Numbered from the stretch's first letter, positions 53,606 through 63,793 are shown. The stretch: DNA of 64,000 nucleotides from Maridesulfovibrio bastinii DSM 16055 (GCF_000429985.1 NZ_AUCX01000010.1:156717-220716), one strand, 5' to 3'. Notes: generated by a model from the letters alone, not told the origin. Translations and numbers: made by a program.

Positions 53606-54601
53606 ATGAACGCTTTGTACTCACTCGTTTTAGTTTTTGCTCTGGTGCTTATCGCGCTTTTCGGCGTTGGTACAGCACACATGGCGGGACTATTCGGCAT
53701 CGCGTTACCGTTGGTGGCAGTTGCCGTGTTTCTGGTAGGTTTTGCCTACCGGATAATCAAATGGGCAAAAAGCCCAGTTCCTTTTAATATTACGACCACG
53801 GGCGGACAGCAGAAGTCTCTCGACTTCATTAAGCACAGCAAGTTTGACAACCCTGTGACCCCTGGTCAAACCTTTATCCGTATGCTGCTTGAAGTTCTTT
53901 GTTTCCGGTCTCTTTTCCGGAATGCAAAGACAGGCATTCAGGAAGGGCAGGTAACTTATGCCTCAGCCAAATGGCTCTGGCTCTTCTCTCTGCTTTTCCA
54001 TTACTCATTTCTGTTGATCATTATCAGGCACATGAGACTCTTTTTCGAGCCAGTTCCTGCATGTATCAACTTTGTGGCTATGCTTGACGGAATTTTTCAG
54101 ATCGGTGCGCCAAGACTTTACATGTCCGACATACTCATTCTTGTCGGACTGGGCTTCCTGCTGGCGCGCAGGCTTTGGGATGCAAAAGTCCGTTACATAT
54201 CACTCGTAACCGACTATTTCCCGCTGCTGCTCATCATCAGCGTTGCGCTTTCCGGAATCTACATGCGCTTTTTCGCCCATGTCGACATTCCGGCTGTTAA
54301 GCAGCTCACAATGGGATTGGTCACTTTCCACCCCGTGATTCCTGCTGGCGTGTCAGTACCCTTCTATGTACACCTTTTCCTTGTCTGTACATTGTTGATC
54401 TACTTTCCGTTCAGCAAACTCATGCATGCGGGCGGTGTTTTCCTTTCTCCAACAAGGAATATGCCCAACAACCCGCGCCGCGTACATCATGAAAATCCCT
54501 GGAACGATCCCAGCATCAAGCCTCACAGCTATGAAGATTATGAGAACGATTTCAGAGAACCCATGATTGAAGCGGGTCTCCCGGTGGAAAAAAAGTCTTA
54601 A
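53606..54601 (+). CDS. dsrM: DsrM, cytochrome b subunit of the DsrMKJOP complex
   Basis: DsrM is a NarI-like membrane subunit with two b-type hemes that exchanges electrons with menaquinone. The 331-residue protein has five to six helices with conserved His in LFHYSFLLIIIRHMRLFF and in the later LTMGLVTFHPV. The N-terminal part has one extra helix. The start has GAGGTGAAGG in front. It is followed after 58 bases by dsrK. Confidence 0.95.
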   Translation: MNALYSLVLVFALVLIALFGVGTAHMAGLFGIALPLVAVAVFLVGFAYRIIKWAKSPVPFNITTTGGQQKSLDFIKHSKFDNPVTPGQTFIRMLLEVLCFRSLFRNAKTGIQEGQVTYASAKWLWLFSLLFHYSFLLIIIRHMRLFFEPVPACINFVAMLDGIFQIGAPRLYMSDILILVGLGFLLARRLWDAKVRYISLVTDYFPLLLIISVALSGIYMRFFAHVDIPAVKQLTMGLVTFHPVIPAGVSVPFYVHLFLVCTLLIYFPFSKLMHAGGVFLSPTRNMPNNPRRVHHENPWNDPSIKPHSYEDYENDFREPMIEAGLPVEKKS

Positions 54602-54659
54602 GAGTACAAAATACTTTTAAGTAGTTTGGACCTTAACAATACCTTTTTGAGGAGTTGAC

Positions 54660-56267
<1,608 letters not shown>

Positions 56268-56270
56268 CAC

Positions 56271-56651
56271 ATGCATTACGGTGGAAAAATTATAGCAGGC
56301 CTGGTTATCTTCCTGGCTCTTGTTTCGCTTCCCTTCTGGTTTAATCTCGGAAGTGCGGCTTACAAACAGCCTCAAGTTGAGCTGCCTAAAAATGAAAAGA
56401 ACTGCATAGAGTCCAAAGAATACATGAGGGCTCATCACATGCAGCTGCTTAACGAATGGAGAGACTGGGCCCTTCGTGACGGTGAAAGGACTTATATCAA
56501 CAGTAAAGGTAAAGAGTTCACCATCAGCCTGCAGAAGACCTGCCTGCGCTGCCATACCAGCAAGGAAAAATTCTGCGACAAGTGTCATCAGGACGCCGGT
56601 GTAACTCCCTACTGCTGGGATTGCCACGTTCCTCCCAAGGAGGCCAAATAA
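56271..56651 (+). CDS. dsrJ: DsrJ, triheme cytochrome c
   Basis: DsrJ is the periplasmic cytochrome of the complex. The 126-residue protein has an uncleaved-looking N-terminal hydrophobic segment (about residues 5-25). Near the C-terminus it has three CXXCH heme sites (CLRCH, CDKCH, CWDCH). One more cysteine, near residue 43 (NCIESKEYMR), is the candidate for the unusual His/Cys ligation described for DsrJ. It starts 3 bases after dsrK. Confidence 0.96.
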   Translation: MHYGGKIIAGLVIFLALVSLPFWFNLGSAAYKQPQVELPKNEKNCIESKEYMRAHHMQLLNEWRDWALRDGERTYINSKGKEFTISLQKTCLRCHTSKEKFCDKCHQDAGVTPYCWDCHVPPKEAK

Positions 56652-57421
56652 TGAAACAGAGCAGAAGAAACTTCCTGAAATTTGCTGGAATATCAGCAGC
56701 AGGACTATGTCTTACTCCTGCTGCCGGCGCTTTGGCTTCCGGGAAAGCACATCCTATTGTCAATAAAGCCCATCTCAAGGCCAAACGCTGGGCAATGGTT
56801 ATTGATACCCGCAAGCTTAACACCAAGGAACAGATTGAAAAGCTGGCTGATGCCTGTCATCACTGGCACAACGTTCCCAAGATCCCTACCAATCAGGACA
56901 TAAAATGGTTGTGGGATGCTTCATACAGTGAAAGTTTTCCCGAACAGGAAAACAACCACATGGCTGAAGAGCTTGAAGAACGCCGCTTTCCGCTCCTCTG
57001 CAACCACTGCGAGCACCCGCCGTGCGTAAGAGTATGCCCCACAAAAGCTACTTTCCAGCGCGCGGACCACATTGTAGCAATGGACTACCATCGCTGCATC
57101 GGTTGCCGTTACTGCATGGCAGCCTGCCCCTTCGGAGCCAGAAGCTTCAACTTCATGGACCCCAGACTCCATCTTGATATGGACAATCTGAACATGAAGT
57201 TCCCGACCCGTATGCGCGGTGTTGTTGAGAAATGTAACTTCTGTGTTGAGAAGCTTGCGGAAGGCGAACTTCCAGTTTGTGTAACGAAGTCTGAAGGCGC
57301 TATTGTCTTCGGAGATCTTACAGACCCCAACTCTCCAGTGAGAGAGGTCTTGAGAAAAGACTTCACCATCCGCAGGAAGCCGGAACTCGGAACCGAGCCC
57401 GGTGTTTACTACATCATCTAG
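56651..57421 (+). CDS. dsrO: DsrO, periplasmic ferredoxin-like subunit
   Basis: DsrO is exported by the Tat route: the signal has RRNFLKFAGISAAG. The mature part binds several 4Fe-4S clusters with CNHCEHPPCVRVCP, CIGCRYCMAACPFG and CNFC. The ATG at 56651 overlaps the dsrJ stop by one base and gives the Tat signal its twin Arg, so the longer frame from 56582 is rejected. It hands electrons between DsrJ and DsrP. Confidence 0.96.
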   Translation: MKQSRRNFLKFAGISAAGLCLTPAAGALASGKAHPIVNKAHLKAKRWAMVIDTRKLNTKEQIEKLADACHHWHNVPKIPTNQDIKWLWDASYSESFPEQENNHMAEELEERRFPLLCNHCEHPPCVRVCPTKATFQRADHIVAMDYHRCIGCRYCMAACPFGARSFNFMDPRLHLDMDNLNMKFPTRMRGVVEKCNFCVEKLAEGELPVCVTKSEGAIVFGDLTDPNSPVREVLRKDFTIRRKPELGTEPGVYYII

Positions 57422-57433
57422 GGGGAGGCTAAA

Positions 57434-58609
57434 ATGCTCGAAAAAGCACTAAAAGGAAGCCCTAGATACTGGGGCTGGATTCTTTTTCTCATAATTGTCA
57501 TCGGTCTTTGTTCACTGGTTTACATTAACCAGCTGATACACGGTCTGACTGTTACCGGTATGAGCCGTGACATTTCATGGGGATTTTATATCGCACAGTT
57601 CACCTATCTGGTCGGTGTTGCCGCATCAGGTGTTATGATTGCTTTGCCGTTTTATCTTCATAATTATGAAAAATATCGCGGTCTGGTTATCATGGGTGAA
57701 TTTCTGGCTATTTCAGCCGTTGTTATGAGCCTGTGTTTCGTTCTTGTTGATATAGGACAACCACAGCGCGCAATGAACATGATTCTGCACCCCACACCGA
57801 ACTCCATGCTCTTCTGGGATATGGTTGTTCTGTGCGGCTATCTGGCATTAAACGTACTTATCGGCTGGACCTGCCTCGAATCAGAGCGTCAGCGTGTTCA
57901 TCCACCCAAGTGGATCAAACCGATTATTTACCTCTCAGTTGTCTGGGGTTTTGCAATCCACACTGTTACCGCTTTCCTGTACGCAGGTCTGCCCAGCCGC
58001 CACTACTGGCTCTCAGCAATTGTTGCTGCAAGATTCCTTGCCGCTGCATTCTGCGCCGGTCCGGCTCTGCTCCTGCTCATTCTTTACGTTGTAAGGAAAC
58101 TGACAGGTTACTATCAGGGTGATGCAGCAACCAAAACACTGACCAAGACAATCACCTACGCTATGTGCGTGAACGTCTTCTTCTTTATGCTGGAACTGTT
58201 CACTGCTTTCTACTCCAATATTCCCGGACACATGGAGCCTATGGTCTTCCTGTTCTCCGGTCTTGAAGGTAATACTTCACTTGTTGGCTGGATGTGGGCC
58301 GCAGCTGCATGCTGCATCCTGAGTATTATTCTGCTTGTCCCGCCCAAACTGCGTGACAACAAATCACTGCTGCCTTTCACCCTTGTAATTCTGGTCTTCG
58401 GAACATGGGTTGATAAAGGTATGTCTTTTGTTACCGCAGGTTTTACTCCCAACGCATTCAACACCGTCACGCCTTATTGGCCGACTTCAAGTGAAATAGC
58501 TGTCTCAGTAATGATCTGGTCAATTGGAGCACTGGTTCTTACCATTCTCTACAAAATTGCTACAGACATTAAACGAGACCTATCTGAACTCACTCCAGAA
58601 GATGAATAA
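57434..58609 (+). CDS. dsrP: DsrP, NrfD-like quinone-interacting membrane subunit
   Basis: DsrP is the second membrane subunit of the complex, with about ten helices. The 391-residue protein has family features such as GMSRDISWGFYIAQFTYLVG and DIGQPQRAMNMI. It is the last gene of the unit, 12 bases after dsrO, and is followed by a strong terminator. Confidence 0.95.
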   Translation: MLEKALKGSPRYWGWILFLIIVIGLCSLVYINQLIHGLTVTGMSRDISWGFYIAQFTYLVGVAASGVMIALPFYLHNYEKYRGLVIMGEFLAISAVVMSLCFVLVDIGQPQRAMNMILHPTPNSMLFWDMVVLCGYLALNVLIGWTCLESERQRVHPPKWIKPIIYLSVVWGFAIHTVTAFLYAGLPSRHYWLSAIVAARFLAAAFCAGPALLLLILYVVRKLTGYYQGDAATKTLTKTITYAMCVNVFFFMLELFTAFYSNIPGHMEPMVFLFSGLEGNTSLVGWMWAAAACCILSIILLVPPKLRDNKSLLPFTLVILVFGTWVDKGMSFVTAGFTPNAFNTVTPYWPTSSEIAVSVMIWSIGALVLTILYKIATDIKRDLSELTPEDE

Positions 58610-58655
58610 TCATTATTGATGAGTAATCATTATTACGGTAGCTGAAATCACAATT

Positions 58656-58689
58656 AAAAAGACCCGCTTCATCCGAAGCGGGTCTTTTT
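58656..58689 (+). terminator. Terminator of dsrMKJOP
   Basis: A perfect 15-bp stem (58656-58670 with 58675-58689), 4-base loop, with A-run and T-run at its two sides, so it can act in both directions. It lies 47 bases after the dsrP stop. Confidence 0.95.
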
Positions 58690-58977
58690 AATTTCCCGTC
58701 ATAGAAAATACAATTTAATATCATATCTTTCAGCAGACTTATAAAAATTATGGAGCGGACAAGGCCAAAAACATGCTCCAACAGCAAACTTCATCAATCG
58801 GCTTTAACTTGGTTAAACAGATTCTCAACTCTATGACCTTGCGCAGACAACCACATGCCCAAGGCCCTCATTCACAACCGAAGTTATGGCTAGCCACAGT
58901 TAAAAAATATTCAGCAATTACTTCCACAATTCGTATTCCGCACTTCACTTTCAATCACGGGAAAGCTATAAAATTCC

Positions 58978-59649
58978 ATGCCCCATCAATTTTCAACACA
59001 GCCGACAATAAGCGGAATTGTTTCCAGATACAGCGAGGACATAAGCTGGATTGAGGAAATGGATTTTCCAATCACAATATATAATAAAAATGTAATCCCG
59101 CTACATAATTCAATACCGTTAAAAAATATCGGGCGTGAGTCACATACTTACCTATCCCATATAGTAAACAGCTATCCTGATTTTTCTGATTTCACGGTCT
59201 TCATGCAGGGGTCACCTTTTTTCCATCTGGAAGAAGGATGCGGACCTAAAGAGCTTAGGGATTTAATCCATCAGAATGTTACTAAAAATATTCCTTTCAA
59301 AGGGCTGGCATGGTTCAGAACAAAATGTGACCGCTTAGGCCGTCCACACCAGATGAATGATCCCCAATCAAAGGATAAATGGCTGGGCTGGGGAAAAGAT
59401 ATTCCTGTCGGCGAAACTTTTAAAAAACTATTCCAGCAGGAGCCGCCGCAGCAATTTATCGCAAGCGCAATGACCGGTAATTTCATAGTACGAAAAGACC
59501 GCATATTATGCCGTCCACTCAGCTTTTACCTCAATGCTCTTGAAATAATCTCCAACGATCCACAAGACGAATTCAATACCGGACACGCTTTTGAAAGGCT
59601 CTGGCAGCTTATTTTCAACGGTAACGAAAGATTGAACCCTACTCCATAG
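58978..59649 (+). CDS. DUF3431 family protein
   Basis: The 223-residue protein has the DUF3431 patterns SRYSEDISWIEEM, ITIYNKN, KNIGRESHTYLSHIV and FTVFMQGSPFFH. Members are sometimes near glycosyltransferases, but the function is unknown. There is no signal peptide. The ribosome site is weak (GGGAAAG at about 13 bases), so the start is uncertain. Confidence 0.82.
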   Translation: MPHQFSTQPTISGIVSRYSEDISWIEEMDFPITIYNKNVIPLHNSIPLKNIGRESHTYLSHIVNSYPDFSDFTVFMQGSPFFHLEEGCGPKELRDLIHQNVTKNIPFKGLAWFRTKCDRLGRPHQMNDPQSKDKWLGWGKDIPVGETFKKLFQQEPPQQFIASAMTGNFIVRKDRILCRPLSFYLNALEIISNDPQDEFNTGHAFERLWQLIFNGNERLNPTP

Positions 59650-60059
59650 AAACCACCCAGCTCATTCTCTATACTGCTGTTCTTAAAAAATGTTCTTAAT
59701 ATCTTTAACTAACTAATTTTTATTGTTATTTATTGTTAATAAGCTTCTAATTCTGGCCAGTTATCCACATAAGAACATATTTTTGCAAGACAGCTTTTAT
59801 GTTCGACAAAATCAGACTTCTAATTTTGAATGTTCAAAACTGCATTATCCAGCTGAATTTTAGCTGCAATTTTTAAATTTAAACTTAAAAATTAATGGCT
59901 GCACCTGATTCCATCCTTAGACTCTTTTTCCCTATTTCCTACTAAAACATTATGATTATTAATTCTAAATTAATAGCATATATTGACACGTTTTTTTTAA
60001 AAATATACCAATTAAGCGTTTATTATTAAAAAATAACAACATCCAAAGCGTGGTAAAAA
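59650..60059. promoter_or_regulatory. AT-rich region upstream of the binding-protein gene
   Basis: No gene is seen. A TTGACA at 59983-59988 with TATACC at 60004-60009 (15-base spacer) is a possible but imperfect promoter for the gene at 60060. The stretch ACATTATGATTATTAATT just before it looks somewhat like an iron-regulator (Fur) box, at low confidence. Confidence 0.35.
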
Positions 60060-61190
60060 ATGAATTATGCAAAGTTAATTTTTAGCAATACTCTAATAAT
60101 TTTAATCTTTTTAACCTTGCTATGTTCATCGGCCATAGCCGGAAAAACCAGAATAATAACTGACGCCGCAGGCAGACAGGTTGAAATTCCTTCGAAAGTT
60201 GAAAGAGTTATCTGCTCGGGACCGGGATGCCTGCGCTACCTCACCTATCTGCAATCGCAAGATATGGCTGTTGCGGTAGACGATATTGAAATACGCCGTA
60301 ATGAATTTGATGCCCGCCCGTATGCTCTTGCAAATCCGCAATTCAAAAAGCTGCCGTTATTTGGTGAATTCAGGGGCCATGATAACCCGGAATTAATTTT
60401 AAGCCTCGAACCACAACCTCAGCTAATCTTTAAAACATATGCAAATATGGGCTACAACCCGGATGAGTTGCAGGCTAAAACAGGTATTCCAGTTGTTGTT
60501 TTAAAATATGCTTCACTGGATAGTGGAAAAAAGAAAGTTTTTGATTCTCTGAAATTAATGGGCAGTATTATTGGCAAAGACAAAAGAGCCGCAGAAGTCT
60601 GCGACTTCATGGACCGCTGTATTTCGGAACTTGATAACCTGACTTCAAATATACCAAACAGCCAGAAAAAAAGCTGCTACGTTGGAGGCATTGCCAGCAA
60701 AGGCCCACACGGACTTCAATCGACCGAACCGGGATACCCGCCGTTTCTATTCGTGCATGCCCTCAATGTTGCAAGACCGGCAAATTCGGACTCTAAGCCG
60801 CTGAATCACACCAATGTATCCAAGGAACAGATTGTAGCCTGGAATCCTGATTATATTTTTGTAGACCTCTCTACATGCCAGCTTGGGGAAGGTTCCGGGG
60901 CCTTGTATGAACTGCAAACAGAAGAAGCATACAAGGGACTGAAAGCTGTTCAGGAAGACCATATATACGGCCTGCTCCCCTATAACTGGTACTCCCGCAA
61001 CTTCGGTTCAATTCTGGCTGATGCTTATTTCATCGGAAAAATTCTTTATCCTGAAAAATTTAAAAGCATAGAGCCCACAGCCAAAGCAGATGAAATATAC
61101 TCTTTCCTTGTCGGCTTTCCGGCTTATAAAACCATGAACAAAGAATTCCAGAATAGAGCCTTTTCCAAAATTTCGCTGGAGAATAAATAA
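60060..61190 (+). CDS. Periplasmic metal-chelate (iron-complex/cobalamin-type) ABC transporter binding protein
   Basis: The 376-residue precursor has a Sec signal peptide (hydrophobic residues 8-27, cleavage after AIA). The mature part begins with TRIITDAAGRQVEIPSKVER, the classic start of the FepB/BtuF class III binding proteins. DPxxI-like patterns (EQIVAWNPDYIFVD) and the C-terminal GKILYPEKF agree. The exact ligand is not known; iron-siderophore, heme or molybdate/tungstate variants occur. It is followed by a broken permease gene. Confidence 0.85.
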   Translation: MNYAKLIFSNTLIILIFLTLLCSSAIAGKTRIITDAAGRQVEIPSKVERVICSGPGCLRYLTYLQSQDMAVAVDDIEIRRNEFDARPYALANPQFKKLPLFGEFRGHDNPELILSLEPQPQLIFKTYANMGYNPDELQAKTGIPVVVLKYASLDSGKKKVFDSLKLMGSIIGKDKRAAEVCDFMDRCISELDNLTSNIPNSQKKSCYVGGIASKGPHGLQSTEPGYPPFLFVHALNVARPANSDSKPLNHTNVSKEQIVAWNPDYIFVDLSTCQLGEGSGALYELQTEEAYKGLKAVQEDHIYGLLPYNWYSRNFGSILADAYFIGKILYPEKFKSIEPTAKADEIYSFLVGFPAYKTMNKEFQNRAFSKISLENK

Positions 61191-61195
61191 GTCCT

Positions 61196-61381
61196 ATGCA
61201 CTTTAACGATGGCCAGATTCCTGCGGAATATACAAAGCACCTCCGCACCAAGACTATATTCATCCTTGGAATGCTGGTGCTGACAGCAGGGGTACTCATT
61301 ATCTCCATAGGACTCGGCCCTGTTCAAATATCCCCGATTGATGCCTTTAAGACTGTTCTGGGGCAAAGCCTTCCAAAAAGT
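61196..61381 (+). pseudogene. Truncated FecCD-type permease gene
   Basis: The reading frame starts five bases after the binding-protein stop and encodes the N-terminal 60 or so residues of a FecCD permease (FILGMLVLTAGVLIISIGLG, then SPIDAFKTVLG). The similarity ends near residue 62. From there the frame runs through the hairpin at 61406 and stops at 61462. The remaining 270 residues of a normal permease are absent. The gene therefore seems cut by the insertion or rearrangement that brought in the GC-rich region. Confidence 0.75.
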
Positions 61382-61405
61382 ACCCACCACGTTTCTAAAA
61401 AGCCG

Positions 61406-61438
61406 CCCCCTGCCATGTTTTCTAAACATGGCAGGGGG
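61406..61438 (+). repeat. Perfect 15-bp hairpin at the break point
   Basis: CCCCCTGCCATGTTT (61406-61420) pairs with AAACATGGCAGGGGG (61424-61438) around a 3-base loop, then TTACTTTT follows. It may be a terminator that was carried in, or the trace of a mobile element end. It sits right behind the end of the permease similarity. Confidence 0.7.
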
Positions 61439-61719
61439 TTACTTTTGGGTGAATTATGGTGATCCCAGATCATTCTCGGTGACTTCGGAAACCAATTAAC
61501 ACATTTTTTCACACATGAAATAAACAATATAATCTTTATTTTCATATAGTTATGATGTAAATTTTAGATCGTGTCAACTCCGACAACAGAAGGGAAGGAG
61601 CCTATTGTCCGCTAAAGCGTGGGGGGACGGCTGCCGGGTTTGCCCTTCACTTTCGGTTCTTGAATATGTATGGATTGTCGGGAATGAGGATAAACAGCAT
61701 TTTTGTGTGGAGAATCGGG

Positions 61720-63669
61720 ATGAAACGGATCGGGCTGCTTGTTTTTTTCTTGGTGTTGGCCATTTCGGGGTCAGCGCTTGCCGCCGGGCGGGTGGCGCTG
61801 GTCATCGGCAACGGACGGTATGCGGATTCGCCGCTCAGAAATCCCGTCAATGACGCCTCGGATATGGCGGCCAAGTTGCGAGGGCTCGGATTCGACGTCA
61901 CTTTGCTGACCGATGCCGGGCAAAAGAAGATGGAGCGGTCCATCCGCGATTTTGGGTCCAAGCTGGCGCGGGCGGATATCCGCCTGTTCTACTATGCCGG
62001 GCACGGCATGCAGGTGCAGGGGGCGAACTACCTGATCCCGGTGGATGCCGACGTGGCCACGGAATATGACGTGAAGTATGAGGCGGTCAACGCCAACCGA
62101 GTGCTGGACGGCATGTCCGCCGCCGGAAAGGGGGTGAACATCCTCATCCTCGACGCCTGCCGCAACAACCCGTTTGCCCGTTCGTTCCGGTCGGCCTCGC
62201 GCGGCCTGACGCGCATGGACGCGCCCAGAGGTACGGTGGTGGTCTATGCCACCGCGCTCGGCGACGTAGCGGCGGACGGCAGCGGGCGCAACGGCGTGTT
62301 TACCAAAAACCTGCTGGCCAATATCGACAAGAAAGGGCTGACCCTGGAGCAGGTCTTCAAGCGGGCGGGCAAAGGCGTTGTCCGGGAGACCAACGGAAGT
62401 CAGGAGCCGTGGATATCCCTTTCCCTGTACGACGACATCTTTCTTGCGGGCCAAACCATGGTTGCGTACGGCTCCACGTATGGCGCACCTGCGTCGCAGC
62501 CTGCGACGATGGGCTCGCTGCGCATCGAGTCCCAGCCTGACGGGGCGCAGATTTTTCTGAACGGCAACCGTGTGGGGCGTACGCCCAAATCGCTGAACGG
62601 CCTGCCGGTCGGTCGGGTTACCCTCGAAGCCAGACTGGACGGGTATGAGCCGCAGGAGAAAATCACGACTGTTCTTGGCGGGCAGTCGGTGCATGTCGGG
62701 TTCGCACTGACTCAGGCCAGGGCCGAGGTCAAGCCGGAGCGGCTGTATGTGCTGCCGAACCCGACAGATGCGACGATCAAGATTCTGAACATCGGCCCGA
62801 AGTATACGCGGGGCATGTCACTTGCGCCGGGCAAATATCACGTTGAGGCATCGAAATCCGGGTACGGCAAGGTCCGCCAGTGGGTGGGACTGAGGGCGGG
62901 GCAGGACCTGGACGTGCCGGTGACACTGGAAAAGGCGACGGTGGCGGAGGCAGCAGCCCCTGCCCCCCGTCCCTCTTCCTCTACCCCCGGCAAGACCTGG
63001 CGCGACCCAACCACGGGCATAGAGTTCGTGTGGGTTCCGGGTGGCTGTTTCCAGATGGGTTCCAACTCCGGCGGCAAGGACGAGAAGCCGGTGCACGAGG
63101 TGTGCGTGGACGGATTCTGGCTGGGCAAGTACGAGGTGACCCAGGCCGAATGGCAGCGGGTTATGGGGAATAATCCTTCCCACTTCAAGGGTGACCGCAA
63201 TCCTGTCGAAACGGTCTCCTGGAATGATGCCCAGGAATTCATCAAGCGGATGAACGCCAAGGGAAACGGTACTTTCCGTCTGCCCACGGAGGCGGAGTGG
63301 GAGTATGCGGCCCGTTCCGGCGGCAGGGACGAGACCTATGCCGGGGGCAATGATGTGGACCGTGTTGCCTGGTATAACGGTAACAGCGGCAAGAAGACGC
63401 ATCCTGTGGGCACCAAGGCTCCCAATGGTCTTGGCCTGTACGACATGTCGGGCAATGTCTGTGAGTGGTGCCAGGACTGGTACAACAAAAACGCCTACTC
63501 CCAGCACTCCCGTCAGAATCCCATATATTCTGGCGGAGGCTTCGACCGCGTCTACCGTGGCGGCGGCTGGAGCAGCTACGCATGGGGCGTGCGGGCGGCC
63601 AATCGCTGCTGGATCGATCCGGACTGCAGGAACGACGACCTGGGCTTCCGCCTCCTCAGAACAAATTAG
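61720..63669 (+). CDS. Secreted caspase-like protease with two PEGA domains and a C-terminal FGE-type (variable-looking) domain
   Basis: The 649-residue precursor starts at 61720 behind GGAGA and has a Sec signal peptide (MKRIGLLVFFLVLAISG, cleavage after ALA). Residues 25-250 are a caspase (peptidase C14) domain with the catalytic His95 in YYAGHGMQ and Cys147 in LDACRNNPF. Two PEGA-type beta domains follow (about 265-332 and 340-405). Residues 427-645 form a formylglycine-generating-enzyme/sulfatase-modifying fold with GIEFVWVPGGCFQMGS, RLPTEAEWEYAAR and GLYDMSGNVCEWCQDW. The last 40 codons show the pattern of a retroelement variable region (see findings). The gene is far GC-richer than its neighbours, so it is probably acquired. 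Confidence 0.85.
   Translation: MKRIGLLVFFLVLAISGSALAAGRVALVIGNGRYADSPLRNPVNDASDMAAKLRGLGFDVTLLTDAGQKKMERSIRDFGSKLARADIRLFYYAGHGMQVQGANYLIPVDADVATEYDVKYEAVNANRVLDGMSAAGKGVNILILDACRNNPFARSFRSASRGLTRMDAPRGTVVVYATALGDVAADGSGRNGVFTKNLLANIDKKGLTLEQVFKRAGKGVVRETNGSQEPWISLSLYDDIFLAGQTMVAYGSTYGAPASQPATMGSLRIESQPDGAQIFLNGNRVGRTPKSLNGLPVGRVTLEARLDGYEPQEKITTVLGGQSVHVGFALTQARAEVKPERLYVLPNPTDATIKILNIGPKYTRGMSLAPGKYHVEASKSGYGKVRQWVGLRAGQDLDVPVTLEKATVAEAAAPAPRPSSSTPGKTWRDPTTGIEFVWVPGGCFQMGSNSGGKDEKPVHEVCVDGFWLGKYEVTQAEWQRVMGNNPSHFKGDRNPVETVSWNDAQEFIKRMNAKGNGTFRLPTEAEWEYAARSGGRDETYAGGNDVDRVAWYNGNSGKKTHPVGTKAPNGLGLYDMSGNVCEWCQDWYNKNAYSQHSRQNPIYSGGGFDRVYRGGGWSSYAWGVRAANRCWIDPDCRNDDLGFRLLRTN
63541..63639 (+). 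other. Candidate diversity-generating-retroelement variable region
   Basis: Codons 608-640 of the caspase-FGE gene occupy the FGE core where DGR target proteins vary. Positions normally held by Asn (AAC) or Ser (AGC) are here AGC, AGC, TAC, GGC, TGC, ATC, TGC and GAC, and RGGSW has become RGGGW (AGC to GGC). All keep the third base C and can be derived by changing A alone. The template repeat and reverse transcriptase are not in the window. Confidence 0.55.
63640..63656 (+). other. A-free stretch resembling an initiation-of-mutagenic-homing site
   Basis: The 17 bases directly after the candidate variable region contain no A and encode LGFRL. In diversity-generating retroelements a GC-rich tract without variation marks the 3' boundary of the variable region. 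This one has the right place and composition, but that is only a consistency argument. Confidence 0.4.
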
Positions 63670-63705
63670 CTTTTACCTTTTAACATTTTTACCTTTTTAT
63701 GTTTT

Positions 63706-63728
63706 AGGGACCGCCAAAAGCGGTCCCT
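63706..63728 (+). repeat. 9-bp hairpin behind the caspase-FGE gene, without T-run
   Basis: AGGGACCGC (63706-63714) pairs perfectly with GCGGTCCCT (63720-63728) around a 5-base loop. No T-run follows (CAGATTGCTG), so it does not look like a terminator. Hairpins or cruciforms shortly after the variable region are a known feature of several retroelements. Confidence 0.6.
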
Positions 63729-63741
63729 CAGATTGCTGACT

Positions 63742-63772
63742 AACCCCGTTTTTTTTGAAAGCGGGGTTTTAT
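63742..63772 (+). terminator. Terminator after the caspase-FGE gene
   Basis: AACCCCG (63742-63748) pairs with CGGGGTT (63762-63768); T-run and A's in the loop extend the stem, and TTTT follows. It is oriented in the plus direction, before the convergent transposase. Confidence 0.75.
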
Positions 63773-63793
63773 TACGCCCTATTTCTGTTTGAT

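Noticed and set aside
58773..59054. Open frame of 93 codons overlapping the DUF3431 gene
   Set aside because: Different frame from the recognised family gene, no ribosome site, no domain.
61660..61719. Longer N-terminus of the caspase-FGE protein
   Set aside because: The start at 61720 has GGAGA in front and gives a standard signal peptide; the extra 20 residues would spoil it.
61771..62694. 307-residue open frame on the minus strand in the caspase gene
   Set aside because: High GC makes long antisense frames common; it has no coherent domain and the plus-strand gene has signal peptide, catalytic dyad and ribosome site.
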